In this document: in pieces, positions 15,711 to 23,446 of the stretch
Layout: each line of letters opens with the position of its first letter
How positions within the stretch are numbered: the stretch's first letter is position 1
From: a virus
Length of the DNA: 43,489 nucleotides
Direction: 5' to 3' (one strand)
Virus record (IMG/VR): IMGVR_UViG_3300025057_000013
Coordinates: 1 to 43,489 of that record
Position numbers and translations under genes: made by a program
Notes under the pieces: generated by a model
The model's database searches: none
What the model was told of the DNA's origin: nothing
Seen by the model: only the letters and a program-made list of their open reading frames with translations

Positions 15711-16298
15711 ATGAGCGTCCTGGCCGACTGGGAAATCAAAAAACTTGCTGAAGAAGAAGAGATGATTTCACCTTTTGTTGATCATCTGGTCAACAGGGAA
15801 GATGGACGCAAGCTCCTGAGTTATGGTCTCAGTTCTTACGGCTATGACATCCGACTCTCTCCCAAGCAATGCCTGATTTTCGGCAAGGTACAGGCAGGAG
15901 ATTGTGATCCAAAAGACTTTGATCCTGACATCTTGAAGCCTGCTGACCTCCTGGAGGATGAACGTGGACAGTATTTTCTGCTACCGCCGTATGGCTATTG
16001 CCTGGGCGTCGCACAAGAACGTTTGAAGCTTCCTCGTGATGTCACCGTCGTTGCCGTAGGTAAATCTACTTATGCACGTTCTGGGATCCTTGTAAATATC
16101 ACGCCTGCTGAAAGTGGCTGGGAAGGCTACCTAACGCTAGAGATTAGTAATTGCACTGCCCTCTTCAATCGTATTTATGCAAATGAGGGGATCACGCAAC
16201 TGCTGTTCTATCGGGGTAACCCTTGTCATACCACGTACCAAGATCGGAAGGGTAAGTACCAAGATCAGCCAAACAACGTGGTGTTCTCCCAGGTCTAA
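15711..16298 (+). CDS. dcd: dCTP deaminase
   Basis: This 195-aa protein belongs to the dCTP deaminase/dUTPase trimer family. It shows SYGYDIRLSP, the active-site segment GKSTYARSG (S119, R123) and the catalytic glutamate in GYLTLEISN (E144), aligning with S111, R115 and E138 of the E. coli enzyme. That favours deamination of dCTP to dUTP over a pure dUTPase. It would shift the nucleotide pool towards dTMP for an A+T-richer genome than the host's. A short gap with AAGGG precedes ATG 15711. Its end overlaps the convergent gene by 4 nt. Whether it also hydrolyses dUTP cannot be judged from the sequence. Confidence 0.92.
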   Translation: MSVLADWEIKKLAEEEEMISPFVDHLVNREDGRKLLSYGLSSYGYDIRLSPKQCLIFGKVQAGDCDPKDFDPDILKPADLLEDERGQYFLLPPYGYCLGVAQERLKLPRDVTVVAVGKSTYARSGILVNITPAESGWEGYLTLEISNCTALFNRIYANEGITQLLFYRGNPCHTTYQDRKGKYQDQPNNVVFSQV

Positions 16299-16666
16299 AA
16301 CCCTTTGCCAAATTGGGAAGCAGGTTTACGGGCGTAGCCAACAGCACCGGTGCGCCCACCTGAGTCCCCTGTGCTTGGCAGTTCTACACCACTGATTTCT
16401 GCGCGAACTCTTGGTGTTCTTCCACGGACCATTGGTTCGTCGATACTTGCGCGTTGCTTGTAGGCACCAGCAGATTTAGCGGCCCGCATGAATTTGGCGA
16501 CACGGTTCTGATCGTTGTTTACGGACTCAGCCGATCCACGGGCGTCTTCTGATAAACGACGAAGGTCTGTGTCGTACGCCTGTTCCGGATTGAGATCTGT
16601 TACCTCGGCTCCAGAGGTACCAGAATCCACACCTGGATCGTAAGTAGGTCTAAAACGGTTAGCCAT
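16295..16666 (-). CDS. Unknown hydrophilic protein, possibly virion-associated
   Basis: The best start is ATG 16666 (MANRFRPTYDPGVDSG), giving 123 aa; a start 27 nt upstream adds an unlikely tail. The protein is hydrophilic, Arg/Gly/Ser-rich and lacks cysteine. Segments such as LRRLSEDARGSAESV and RVAKFMRAAKSAGAYKQR are helical and basic. The style matches other minus-strand structural proteins here. It stands isolated between plus-strand genes. Confidence 0.6.
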   Translation of the reverse strand: MANRFRPTYDPGVDSGTSGAEVTDLNPEQAYDTDLRRLSEDARGSAESVNNDQNRVAKFMRAAKSAGAYKQRASIDEPMVRGRTPRVRAEISGVELPSTGDSGGRTGAVGYARKPASQFGKGF

Positions 16667-16705
16667 CTTATCATTGTAGAAGCAGTAAATCAACTAACCG
16701 CCGTG

Positions 16706-17047
16706 ATGCATTCCGCTGCCGGATTTTTAGATTCTTTCGTTCAAGATGAGCTGAAGTGTCGTTGTCTTAGTGAAGAAGATTTCGGCCAACCTCTCGCTAA
16801 CGAAGAAAATGACGTACCATTGTATGACATGTACAACAGGGGTTTAGTCGCATGCGAGCAGGGACTCGAAAGGAATCCATTGAATCTCGAGGGAACACGG
16901 CCCGGAACGACTGGTTTAATCCCGTCGATGGAGGAGGGTTTAGCAATGGGAGCCTCTCCGAAACCGAAAGCACTGGTCCTGGAACTGGAGGAGCCGGACG
17001 AGGAGGAACTGATGCTTTCAGCAAAACGACGGGGCTTGATGCGCTAA
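16706..17047 (+). CDS. Unknown small acidic protein overlapping the DUF3310 gene
   Basis: ATG 16706 (a GTG lies directly before it) opens a 113-aa frame starting MHSAAGFLDSFVQDELKCRC, followed by acidic stretches (LELEEPDEEELML) and a basic end. It looks like real protein. Its last 196 nt are also used, in another frame, by the N-terminal part of the DUF3310 gene. No domain is recognised. Confidence 0.55.
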   Translation: MHSAAGFLDSFVQDELKCRCLSEEDFGQPLANEENDVPLYDMYNRGLVACEQGLERNPLNLEGTRPGTTGLIPSMEEGLAMGASPKPKALVLELEEPDEEELMLSAKRRGLMR

Positions 17048-17325
17048 GTGAATGCCCTGGTGGTGTGTGCCCAGTCCCCTGGGCCACCAAGGAAGAGCCT
17101 CCTGTGATTCAGGAAGACAAGGTCAATCATCCATCACACTATACGGATAGCGGTTCAATCGAATGCATCGAGGCAATTGAGGCTCAGCAAACTCTTGAGG
17201 AGTTTCGTGGTTACCTAAAAGGCAATTGCGCCAAGTATCTTTGGCGTTGTAATCTTAAAGGGAATCCGAAAGAGGATCTGCAAAAATGCGAGTGGTATTT
17301 AAAGAGGCTAATACAAACGTACTAA
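16852..17325 (+). CDS. DUF3310-domain protein with a swapped C-terminus
   Basis: In this 157-aa protein, residues 1-85 are Gly/Ser/Thr-rich and overlap the previous gene. From residue 90 on, VNHPSHYTDSGSIECIEAIE and GNCAKYLWRCNLKGN followed by a helix ending WYLKRLIQ match DUF3310, a small phage domain sometimes linked to nucleotide metabolism. AGGGG lies 9 nt before ATG 16852; GTG 17065 would be a shorter alternative. The last 25 residues seem to be a replacement: a second, better-fitting DUF3310 ending lies after the HNH gene at 17819-17920. Confidence 0.75.
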   Translation: MRAGTRKESIESRGNTARNDWFNPVDGGGFSNGSLSETESTGPGTGGAGRGGTDAFSKTTGLDALSECPGGVCPVPWATKEEPPVIQEDKVNHPSHYTDSGSIECIEAIEAQQTLEEFRGYLKGNCAKYLWRCNLKGNPKEDLQKCEWYLKRLIQTY

Positions 17326-17819
17326 CAACATTCAAGGAAACCTGGAAACCCCTGCCATCAGATTCTCGGTATGAAATCTCCGACTTAGGCAGGGTAAAAA
17401 ATAAAAAAACAAACAGAATCCTAAAAGGCTCGACGACTCCAACTGGATACAAGGTTTTAGTACTTAGCTACAAAAACAAGAAAAGTAAAGGAGTATATAT
17501 ACACAGAGAGGTAATGGCTGCCTTTGCTGGAGAATGTCCAGTTGGGTTACACGTTTCCCATCTAAATGGAAACAATGCAGACAACCGCCTTTCAAACCTT
17601 TGTTACGAAACGCCTCTTGAAAATATCAGGCGCAAAAAAGAACATGGTACACAGACAAGTGGTGAAAACCATGGAACTGCAAAGCTAAATTCTGTACAAG
17701 TTTCAGAAATTAGGAATAAACGAAAAAAGGGCTTTAAACTTCTTGAGCTTTCCAAGATGTATGGCGTATCGTTTCAACACATTTCTAGGATCTGCAATGG
17801 AGAAAACTGGGCCACCTAA
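17286..17819 (+). CDS. NUMOD4/HNH homing endonuclease
   Basis: This 177-aa protein has a NUMOD4-like start (TWKPLPSDSRYEISDLGRVK), an HNH core (VYIHREVMAAFAG, then HVSHLNGNNADNRLSNL) and a C-terminal DNA-binding HTH (LLELSKMYGVSFQHISRI). This is the classic layout of phage homing endonucleases related to those in group I introns. Base composition is A+T-rich against its surroundings. It begins 40 nt inside the DUF3310 gene and is followed by the displaced 3' end of that gene, so it is a recent insertion. Confidence 0.9.
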   Translation: MRVVFKEANTNVLTTFKETWKPLPSDSRYEISDLGRVKNKKTNRILKGSTTPTGYKVLVLSYKNKKSKGVYIHREVMAAFAGECPVGLHVSHLNGNNADNRLSNLCYETPLENIRRKKEHGTQTSGENHGTAKLNSVQVSEIRNKRKKGFKLLELSKMYGVSFQHISRICNGENWAT

Positions 17820-17920
17820 AGTGGCGTGAGCGCCATAAAGGCGGGACAGAATCACTGAAGAAGGCAAGGTGGTACCTGGATCGTCTTATTCAACTGGATA
17901 AAATACTTCAGAACGGCTGA
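17819..17920 (+). pseudogene. Orphaned 3' end of the DUF3310 gene
   Basis: In the frame starting at 17819 the sequence encodes K-W-R then ERHKGGTESLKKARWYLDRL and a tail ending LQNG, stopping at TGA 17918-17920. This is a textbook DUF3310 C-terminus. It joins perfectly to KYLWR of the upstream gene at a shared TGGCGT (17242-17247 and 17822-17827). It has no start of its own. Removing 580 bp between the two hexamers restores a 162-aa gene. It therefore marks the original 3' end displaced by the HNH insertion. Confidence 0.75.
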
Positions 17921-18207
17921 AGTTCATCGTCATCATCGTCGTCGTCATAACCACAGGCGGCTGCAAGTTCAGCTAATTCGAGATCGGTTGGATGATCCCA
18001 GTCGATCTCGATGTTCTCTGACGCCATGATGTCTTTGATGGCGTACCATTCCATCATGCGTTGGTGGTAGAGATTAAGAAGAGCAAAGCGCAGCTCCTCC
18101 CAGGTCATCTCCTCTGATTGCAACTCAGCTTTACGCATAGCGAATTGCAGTTCCAGGGGGAGCTCAAACTCTCTTGGCTCGCTTGAACGCTCCATTCCGC
18201 TCTGCAT
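17908..18207 (-). CDS. NblA-like (phycobilisome degradation) protein
   Basis: In this 99-aa protein, residues about 13-60 (FELPLELQFAMRKAELQ, then MTWEELRFALLNLYHQRMM) match the NblA helix-loop-helix pattern: LE-x-F-x-x-R, M-[ST]-x-E-[EQ], L-x-x-LY-x-x-M. NblA targets phycobilisomes for breakdown, and cyanophages are known to carry it. Beyond the usual 60 residues there is an acidic extension ending in seven aspartates, which is odd for the family. Start ATG 18207; ATG 18195 is possible. The call rests on pattern recognition and needs a profile search. Confidence 0.5.
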   Translation of the reverse strand: MQSGMERSSEPREFELPLELQFAMRKAELQSEEMTWEELRFALLNLYHQRMMEWYAIKDIMASENIEIDWDHPTDLELAELAAACGYDDDDDDDELQPF

Positions 18208-18225
18208 GTACGTATTGCAACTATT

Positions 18226-18891
18226 TTAAGTGTAGCGTTCCTCTTCGGTATCTACATCATCTAGTTGGAAATCAGGGAATGGGTCCTCGTCTATCTTGAA
18301 GGTATTGGCAAACTCCGAGAGGATGTAAGGACTAATGCTTTCTTCCAGGGCACGAATTGCACGTACCTCGTGGGGAGCAGCAGTGTAGTTACGGAAGGCT
18401 GTAAGCAAAATCTCTGTTGAAGCCCAGGGATTAGCGTCAACCTCCTGGAGGAACAGATTCATCTCTTCCCTGCGCCGGTCTAAGAGGCCGCCAATGACCT
18501 TGTGTTCTTGATCAAATATCCAACGGCCGATTTCTTCTGTGGCGCCAGCAAAGTCTTCAATTTCTAAGCAATCAATGATGCGGCTGTAGAGGAAAGGTTC
18601 CCAACCGATGGAATGGATGAAGGACACGAGAGCTTGTCTCATGTAGTCATCCAAACCAAGGTTGAGTTTGATCAGCTGCCCATCGATGACATTGACTTCA
18701 TGGAACAAATATTCCAGTGCTTTCTCTTGGCTACAACACTGGCCTTGCTTGACGGGAGAACCATCGGGATAAAACTGAGTTCCAAACCCGATGGTGTATG
18801 GCTCACCGCCTGAGTGCGGATCTGGGTATGCTTTCTCGCTAAACCCTTCGTATTTACGAATGAGGTTAACAGCGTGCGAAAGATCCGACAT
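18226..18891 (-). CDS. GH24 (T4-type) lysozyme
   Basis: From ATG 18891 the protein has 221 aa. The N-terminal 150 residues match phage GH24 muramidases: LIRKYEGFSEKAYPDP (catalytic E15, D24) and PYTIGFGTQF (T33), then the helical lobe with RQALVSFIHSIGWEPF. The remaining 70 residues are an unusual acidic tail. It cleaves the glycan strands of peptidoglycan. There is no signal peptide. A 14-bp palindrome lies directly upstream of the start and could regulate it. It is one of four cell-wall hydrolases in the window. Confidence 0.85.
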   Translation of the reverse strand: MSDLSHAVNLIRKYEGFSEKAYPDPHSGGEPYTIGFGTQFYPDGSPVKQGQCCSQEKALEYLFHEVNVIDGQLIKLNLGLDDYMRQALVSFIHSIGWEPFLYSRIIDCLEIEDFAGATEEIGRWIFDQEHKVIGGLLDRRREEMNLFLQEVDANPWASTEILLTAFRNYTAAPHEVRAIRALEESISPYILSEFANTFKIDEDPFPDFQLDDVDTEEERYT

Positions 18892-18895
18892 GGGA

Positions 18896-18909
18896 ATAAC
18901 AATTGTTAT
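18896..18909. promoter_or_regulatory. Operator-like palindrome at the lysozyme start
   Basis: ATAACAATTGTTAT is a perfect 14-bp palindrome, extended by imperfect GGG/CCC arms, ending 5 nt before the lysozyme ATG. In mRNA it could also form a hairpin covering the ribosome binding region. No T-run follows, so it is not a terminator. Confidence 0.45.
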
Positions 18910-18928
18910 CCCCAATCATACATACTAT

Positions 18929-19051
18929 TTACATGCCTTGACCACGATAACGTTTTTGCCCCGGCTTTAGTTTAGTGCGCTTAGAGCGGCCTTGTCGCGT
19001 TTTCTTAGGCTTAGACTCAATCTGGAGTGCAGTGGACTTGGGTTTTGCCAT
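18929..19051 (-). CDS. Small very basic protein (40 aa)
   Basis: ATG 19051 to TAA 18929-18931 encodes 40 residues starting MAKPKSTALQIESKPKKTRQ and ending KRYRGQGM. About a third are Lys or Arg. Short basic proteins ending in RGQG occur in cyanophages; the function is unknown and nucleic-acid binding is a guess. It fills the gap between the lysozyme and HNH genes, and the composition is consistent over its whole length. Confidence 0.6.
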   Translation of the reverse strand: MAKPKSTALQIESKPKKTRQGRSKRTKLKPGQKRYRGQGM

Positions 19052-19077
19052 GCTGGTAAGAAATCAGCCTACGCAGC

Positions 19078-19503
19078 TTAGCGAGAAACTGAATTTTTGG
19101 CACGCCTGTTATTGGCTTGTTCTTTGGGTGTTGCCCAGCGAACATTACCTGGCTCATAATGTCCCAAGTTGTCAATGCGATCTAACGTTGTGCCTTCCGG
19201 TCTCACGCCAATTTCATCAATCAGTTGTTGAAGAGACGTAAAACGAAATTCAACATTGACGTAGTAACCTCTATGACCTGTTCTGCAGCGATATTTTGCT
19301 TTGTAATAACTAGACCGTGTTCTCAACAAGTCAGGATTATTTTTTACTCCTTTTCCTTTATTTACTGGAATCTGTCCTCTTTTATTACATGAGCGACATT
19401 TCCAAATACCCTCTCTCCGAGTGTATTGATCAATGCGTATGCTTCCTTCACACTGACATATTTCACATTTAACAGAAACAAAGCGACTGTTAGCGTTGGC
19501 CAT
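19078..19503 (-). CDS. HNH-like endonuclease with zinc ribbon
   Basis: ATG 19503 gives 141 aa ([16 protein letters not shown]); an upstream start adds six residues. The N-terminus has a four-cysteine zinc ribbon (CEICQCEG...[10 protein letters not shown]). The C-terminal region [20 protein letters not shown], then PKEQANNRR, is the signature of a phage HNH-like group in which the usual His is replaced by a DRID-type motif. Probably a free-standing mobile nuclease. It is A+T-richer than its neighbours and sits between two small basic genes. Confidence 0.75.
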   Translation of the reverse strand: MANANSRFVSVKCEICQCEGSIRIDQYTRREGIWKCRSCNKRGQIPVNKGKGVKNNPDLLRTRSSYYKAKYRCRTGHRGYYVNVEFRFTSLQQLIDEIGVRPEGTTLDRIDNLGHYEPGNVRWATPKEQANNRRAKNSVSR

Positions 19504-19543
19504 TGGGTTTAAGCAACCCAAGTATTATACCACTTGATGCTAT

Positions 19544-19843
19544 TTACCACTTCGTTTTGTGACTCCAGTACCGTGCTGACATTTTGTCAGGGTTAGGATC
19601 CTGAGCATTATGTCTTGCGTAATAGGACTTCTTGCGTGCTTTGTCCTTAGCTGTCGTTGGGTTCTTTCCAGCGCCCTTCACGCCCTGCTGGCCAAAACGA
19701 ATGATCTTTTCCTCACCTCCTTCGCAAGCTTTTACCACATGACTTTTGGTCGGATGACCAGGTGTTTTTTGAGGTTTATTGCAAGCCATCTTATCCTTGG
19801 CAATCTTAGAAGCCTTGGCTGCTTTTTTACGTTTATCAGACAT
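19544..19843 (-). CDS. DUF6321-like conserved cyanophage protein
   Basis: This 99-aa protein has a basic N-terminus (MSDKRKKAAKASKIAKDKMA), then VKACEGGEEKIIRFGQQGVK, GAGKNPTTAKDKARKKSYYA and DKMSARYWSHKTKW. These last segments match the DUF6321 proteins I know from cyanophages; their function is unknown. The ATG overlaps the stop of the large repeat protein by one base, suggesting coupled translation and possibly a virion-linked role. Confidence 0.75.
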   Translation of the reverse strand: MSDKRKKAAKASKIAKDKMACNKPQKTPGHPTKSHVVKACEGGEEKIIRFGQQGVKGAGKNPTTAKDKARKKSYYARHNAQDPNPDKMSARYWSHKTKW

Positions 19844-22698
19844 TAGCTAAATCCTTTGAAGAGGTTCGTGAATTCACCGAGGATTTTTTGACCAGACTTG
19901 GACTTGTAGTCCGTATCTTCATCGTCTTCAAATAGTGTAAAATAACTAGGCGTAGATTTGTCTTTTGTGGTAGTCGTCTTTGAATCCATCTTTTTATCAT
20001 CAAAGACACTCTCTATCGATACCAGGGCTTCAAACGGATCGGAACTAGAAAGGCCGGAGAACAAACTACTGGCTTGCAAACCCTTAGAAGCCTGGGTCAT
20101 AAGCTCCATCTCACCTCGATCTACGTCAGTCATAAACTCGTTATAGAACTCATCCTCACTACCCTGGAAGCCTGCGTTCTGAAAGATCTTATAAAGAGAA
20201 GAGGCATTCGGATCATCAATCGGAGCCTCGTCTTCTGGACGTTCAATGTAATCAACGCCTAAGCGCTCTTGTGTAGGGGTTAGCTTTTTCTCATTGAGGT
20301 ACTTAATCGATTCTCTGATTTGCCTGGCGGCACCTGTTTGAAAGGCTTCAATAATGTATTGCTTAACCTCTGCAATACCCATGTCTTTATCACTTAGGCC
20401 CAAGGTCTCAAGAAGCTTGTCCCATTCTTCTTTATGCCCTTCTGGACTAATACCCTCAAGAAGCTTGTCGGCATACTCTTCGGGAGTCACGAAATTTAAA
20501 AAAACAATGTCTCCGATTTTTAATTTTTCATCAGTAATTTCAGGTAAGATTTTACTGTCGATGTAATCTTCTGCATCTTTAAATGTGATTAAATCTTTGG
20601 CTGGATCAAATCCTTCAGCAGCTCCTTTCACTTGATAGTGCAATTTTGCAAATTGATTCTTATCGTTTAAATTAAGGCCATAATAATAAGCCCACTGATT
20701 CCAGGTCCAATCGGTCCCTTTTACTTTTTCTGTATCTCCTTTTGTTTTAGCTATGTCCCAATCTTCAGCTAGTTCTTGTTTTTGTCTTTCATATAACTCT
20801 ACTTTGGGATTATTTTCTACAAAATTGCCTTGTGGATTCCAGTAGAAATCAACATCAAAATTTAAAGCGGAAGTACTCTTGACACCATCCAAATAAGCTT
20901 TAGCTCTTACGTTTGCAATGTCACGCAATGAATCAAGAGCGCTCTGTGTTTGAAATACATTCTGTTCATTTTGTTTAACGTCCATGTAACTTACGAATTC
21001 GCTCATGGATCGCGAAGTATCGAAACGTGGTTTTAAATAACGATCGATATAATCTTGCGCAAACTCAACATCAATGCTATATGTTACATTTTCATCAAGT
21101 GGATCTACAACTTCAATACCATCCTCATAACGGGTCAATAACTGTTCATCAAACCATTTTTGCCAGTTGTAAATAGCATTACTACGGCTTGGTACACCAG
21201 TAGCGGCAAACAAGCTTTTCTCTAGACTTTCTTTCTGCTTTGTCGAATCGCCCACCCAACCGAAGATTCCGCCAACACCTGTGTCAGCAAGCAATGAGTT
21301 GGCAAGTGATTCATTCACGGTCATGACTTCATCGTAGCCTGGAAGACCAGAATAAAAATCAAACTGCTGTTCTTGAAGCTTAACCTTTTGTAGTTCCAGT
21401 GCTGCTTGTTTTAACGAGTCATTGGTTAACGCACCAAACATCTTTTGTTGTTCTTGCTCTTTTTCGCCGAGCACACTAGACAGTTTCCCTTCTAAAATCG
21501 TGGTTCCTTTTGACATCTTGATTTTATCCCTTAGTTTTTCAGGGATAAAATCAAGGGTTGGCACTGCTAATATGCCTGCGTCATATTCTTTTTTTTGGTA
21601 TGAGGGAAGCGAGTCATACCATTCTTTCAATACCTCTGGATCTTGTGCGTCTGCCCAATCTTTTAAATTATCGAAACGATCTGCTAAGCCAAGGACTTGA
21701 TCCCTGTAACTTTGATAGTCTGCATCAGTCAAATATTCTGTGTAATCTTCTGCTATTTTTGCAGTTTCTGCTGCGTTACCACGGTCTCCCGCTGCCTTGC
21801 CTTGAGTCGTGTAGTGCCAGTGCAAATATCCATCTCTTGTGTATCTTCCTGTAATGTCAAGATCAGGCAGATAGTATCCCCCTACATCGACAGAGGATTG
21901 AGCATTATTCCATTCACTCAATGCAGTGCTTCCGCCTGCTGTATTTAAACGGTAATAATCGGCATTAAAACCGCCAGTAGGAGGCTGAGCGCCTAATGTT
22001 TTGGCATCCCATGCATTAACCTTTGTTTTTTGATAGCCTGCAGAGATGGTATCAATACCATAGTTATTGACTAAATCGTTAAACTTGAGATCCCCTAAGG
22101 CGCTCTGCAGGCCTTCCATAAGACTTTTATAGCTTCCCGGCGAAGCATTGTTTACTGACTCGACTAAATTCTGATAAGAACGAAGAGCGCGTGCGCCAAT
22201 CGTATCGCTACTCGCGATGTAAACCGTGCCATCACTGGCTACCGATAACTTGGCTCCTGGGAGTATGCGATCTTCATAACGTCCATTATTGTCCCAATGA
22301 GCCCTGCCCCATTCGTCTTTTGTTTGTGAAGAGGTCCTGGGCAGCTCACGACCTTCTTTTTGACCATGGACACTCCAGTGTGATGCACCCCACTCTGCTT
22401 TTGTTTGTGAATAAGTACGTGGAAGTGTGCGCCCTTCACTTGATCCAGTGGAACTCCAGTGTGATGCACCCCAGTCCTTTCGGCTAATTCCTTGTGGTTT
22501 TATGTTTTTCTGCCAGTGATCTTCTAAATCCCAATTCGATAAAACATACGACCTGTAGTCTGGTGTACCTGAAGCGGCATAAGCTTGACTAAGATCACTC
22601 GAATTATTTACATACGCGTCATAGTCAGGCGTACCAGAATCGATATACGCATCAATAAGGTCACTATATGAATCGACGTAATCGGCGTAGATCCCCAT
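19843..22698 (-). CDS. Large repeat-containing protein, probably structural
   Basis: From ATG 22698 (overlapping the upstream TGA) this is a 951-aa protein. The N-terminus has two copies of an SDL-x2-AY-x2-SGTPDY-x2-YV repeat. Three copies follow of a 30-residue unit built on EWGASHWS-x3-G-x2-EGR-x-LPRT-x-SQT, resembling the HW-x2-G-x2-EGR repeats of some extracellular cyanobacterial proteins; a later copy begins near residue 290 (YLHWHYTTQGKAAGDRG). The rest is long, helical and acidic. No signal peptide or membrane segment. It may be a tail or internal virion protein; it is the largest protein in the window. Confidence 0.7.
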   Translation of the reverse strand: MGIYADYVDSYSDLIDAYIDSGTPDYDAYVNNSSDLSQAYAASGTPDYRSYVLSNWDLEDHWQKNIKPQGISRKDWGASHWSSTGSSEGRTLPRTYSQTKAEWGASHWSVHGQKEGRELPRTSSQTKDEWGRAHWDNNGRYEDRILPGAKLSVASDGTVYIASSDTIGARALRSYQNLVESVNNASPGSYKSLMEGLQSALGDLKFNDLVNNYGIDTISAGYQKTKVNAWDAKTLGAQPPTGGFNADYYRLNTAGGSTALSEWNNAQSSVDVGGYYLPDLDITGRYTRDGYLHWHYTTQGKAAGDRGNAAETAKIAEDYTEYLTDADYQSYRDQVLGLADRFDNLKDWADAQDPEVLKEWYDSLPSYQKKEYDAGILAVPTLDFIPEKLRDKIKMSKGTTILEGKLSSVLGEKEQEQQKMFGALTNDSLKQAALELQKVKLQEQQFDFYSGLPGYDEVMTVNESLANSLLADTGVGGIFGWVGDSTKQKESLEKSLFAATGVPSRSNAIYNWQKWFDEQLLTRYEDGIEVVDPLDENVTYSIDVEFAQDYIDRYLKPRFDTSRSMSEFVSYMDVKQNEQNVFQTQSALDSLRDIANVRAKAYLDGVKSTSALNFDVDFYWNPQGNFVENNPKVELYERQKQELAEDWDIAKTKGDTEKVKGTDWTWNQWAYYYGLNLNDKNQFAKLHYQVKGAAEGFDPAKDLITFKDAEDYIDSKILPEITDEKLKIGDIVFLNFVTPEEYADKLLEGISPEGHKEEWDKLLETLGLSDKDMGIAEVKQYIIEAFQTGAARQIRESIKYLNEKKLTPTQERLGVDYIERPEDEAPIDDPNASSLYKIFQNAGFQGSEDEFYNEFMTDVDRGEMELMTQASKGLQASSLFSGLSSSDPFEALVSIESVFDDKKMDSKTTTTKDKSTPSYFTLFEDDEDTDYKSKSGQKILGEFTNLFKGFS

Positions 22699-23036
22699 CA
22701 GCACTCACCAAAAATAAAAACAGACTCTTGTTTGATCCAGGCTTCAATCCTATCAAGAGTTTTGGTAGAAAAGAAATCTTGTTTTTCAAACCAGGTCCTC
22801 ATATCCTCTGATCCTTTATGGGCGTTACAGCGCCTGCAACAGGGAAGAAGATTATGCCGATTAGAAGAACCAGATTTAAACCTTGGTACGATGTGATCAA
22901 GACTTGTGGCGACATCTCCGCAATAGCCACACTTGTGGTCCCAGGCTTGGTATATACTCTCTCTAAAACGTTTCTTGGCAAGTTTTGGTGTTAATTCAAC
23001 TAGCAGGGCGAGGGGCTCGTGCTCGTTGCAAAACAT
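22698..23036 (-). CDS. HNH endonuclease (classical)
   Basis: This 112-aa protein starts at ATG 23036 (a TTG at 23045 adds three residues). It has the complete classical HNH motif: CGYCG, then SLDHIVPRFKSGSSNRHNLL, then CCRRCNAHKG. Proteins this short are usually free-standing homing or packaging-associated nucleases. It lies far from terminase, so a mobile passenger is more likely. Its stop overlaps the start of the large repeat gene (TGATG), so it does not break that reading frame. Confidence 0.85.
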   Translation of the reverse strand: MFCNEHEPLALLVELTPKLAKKRFRESIYQAWDHKCGYCGDVATSLDHIVPRFKSGSSNRHNLLPCCRRCNAHKGSEDMRTWFEKQDFFSTKTLDRIEAWIKQESVFIFGEC

Positions 23037-23171
23037 GCTTTTCAATTGCCGTTAATTCATTCTAAATTCTCCAAACAGTTACCGGACAAACTAAAGAGAT
23101 AAAGATATCCTGACAAATCTTGACAGATGATTTCTTTTGTGTACGGTGTATAAGTAGCTACTGCCAGCTCC

Positions 23172-23390
23172 ATGGCCAAACACCCCGGCTGGGTCTCTGC
23201 CCAGAAACTCGAAGAACTTCTGGGAATTGACAAGAAGACACTCTTCAAGTACCGCGATGACGGGACCCTAAAGCTTGGGCCTCACTACGCAGCCTTTGCT
23301 GAGACGCGCTCCAGGGATAGCTACCGTTGGAACGTAGCAGCAGTACGGAAAACGCTTATGAAAGCTGGTATGATGCCTATGGCTGCCTGA
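23172..23390 (+). CDS. Small helix-turn-helix / excisionase-like protein
   Basis: In this 72-aa protein, residues 7-30 (WVSAQKLEELLGIDKKTLFK) followed by YRDDGTLKLGPHYAAF fit a MerR/excisionase-type winged HTH, similar in layout to the protein at 13834-14244. It is an isolated plus-strand gene inside minus-strand runs with its own terminator, which fits a regulator. The upstream gap (23037-23171) contains TTGACA and TATAAG boxes, but with too wide a spacing to call a promoter. Confidence 0.7.
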   Translation: MAKHPGWVSAQKLEELLGIDKKTLFKYRDDGTLKLGPHYAAFAETRSRDSYRWNVAAVRKTLMKAGMMPMAA

Positions 23391-23418
23391 GGGGGCGGCC
23401 TCTACGGACGAGGGAGAA

Positions 23419-23446
23419 GCAGCTCTTGCGCGAGGGCTGCTTTTTT
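23419..23446 (+). terminator. Rho-independent terminator of the HTH gene
   Basis: GCAGCTCTT and GAGGGCTGC form a 9-bp stem (two G-U pairs) around a GCGC loop, followed by six T at 23441-23446. The T-run overlaps the stop codon of the convergent minus-strand gene. No T-run is present on the other side, so it acts on plus-strand transcripts. Confidence 0.9.

Noticed and set aside
16980-17070. Programmed frameshift fusing the acidic protein to DUF3310
   Set aside because: No convincing slippery heptamer or stimulatory hairpin at the overlap; independent initiation at 16852 is simpler.
18890-18915. Similarity of the lysozyme palindrome to the lac operator core (GGATAACAATT)
   Set aside because: Short coincidence; no LacI-type regulator is encoded and the context is a phage.
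23120-23154. TTGACA and TATAAG boxes before the HTH gene
   Set aside because: The spacer of 23 bp is too long for a normal promoter; no better pair was found.
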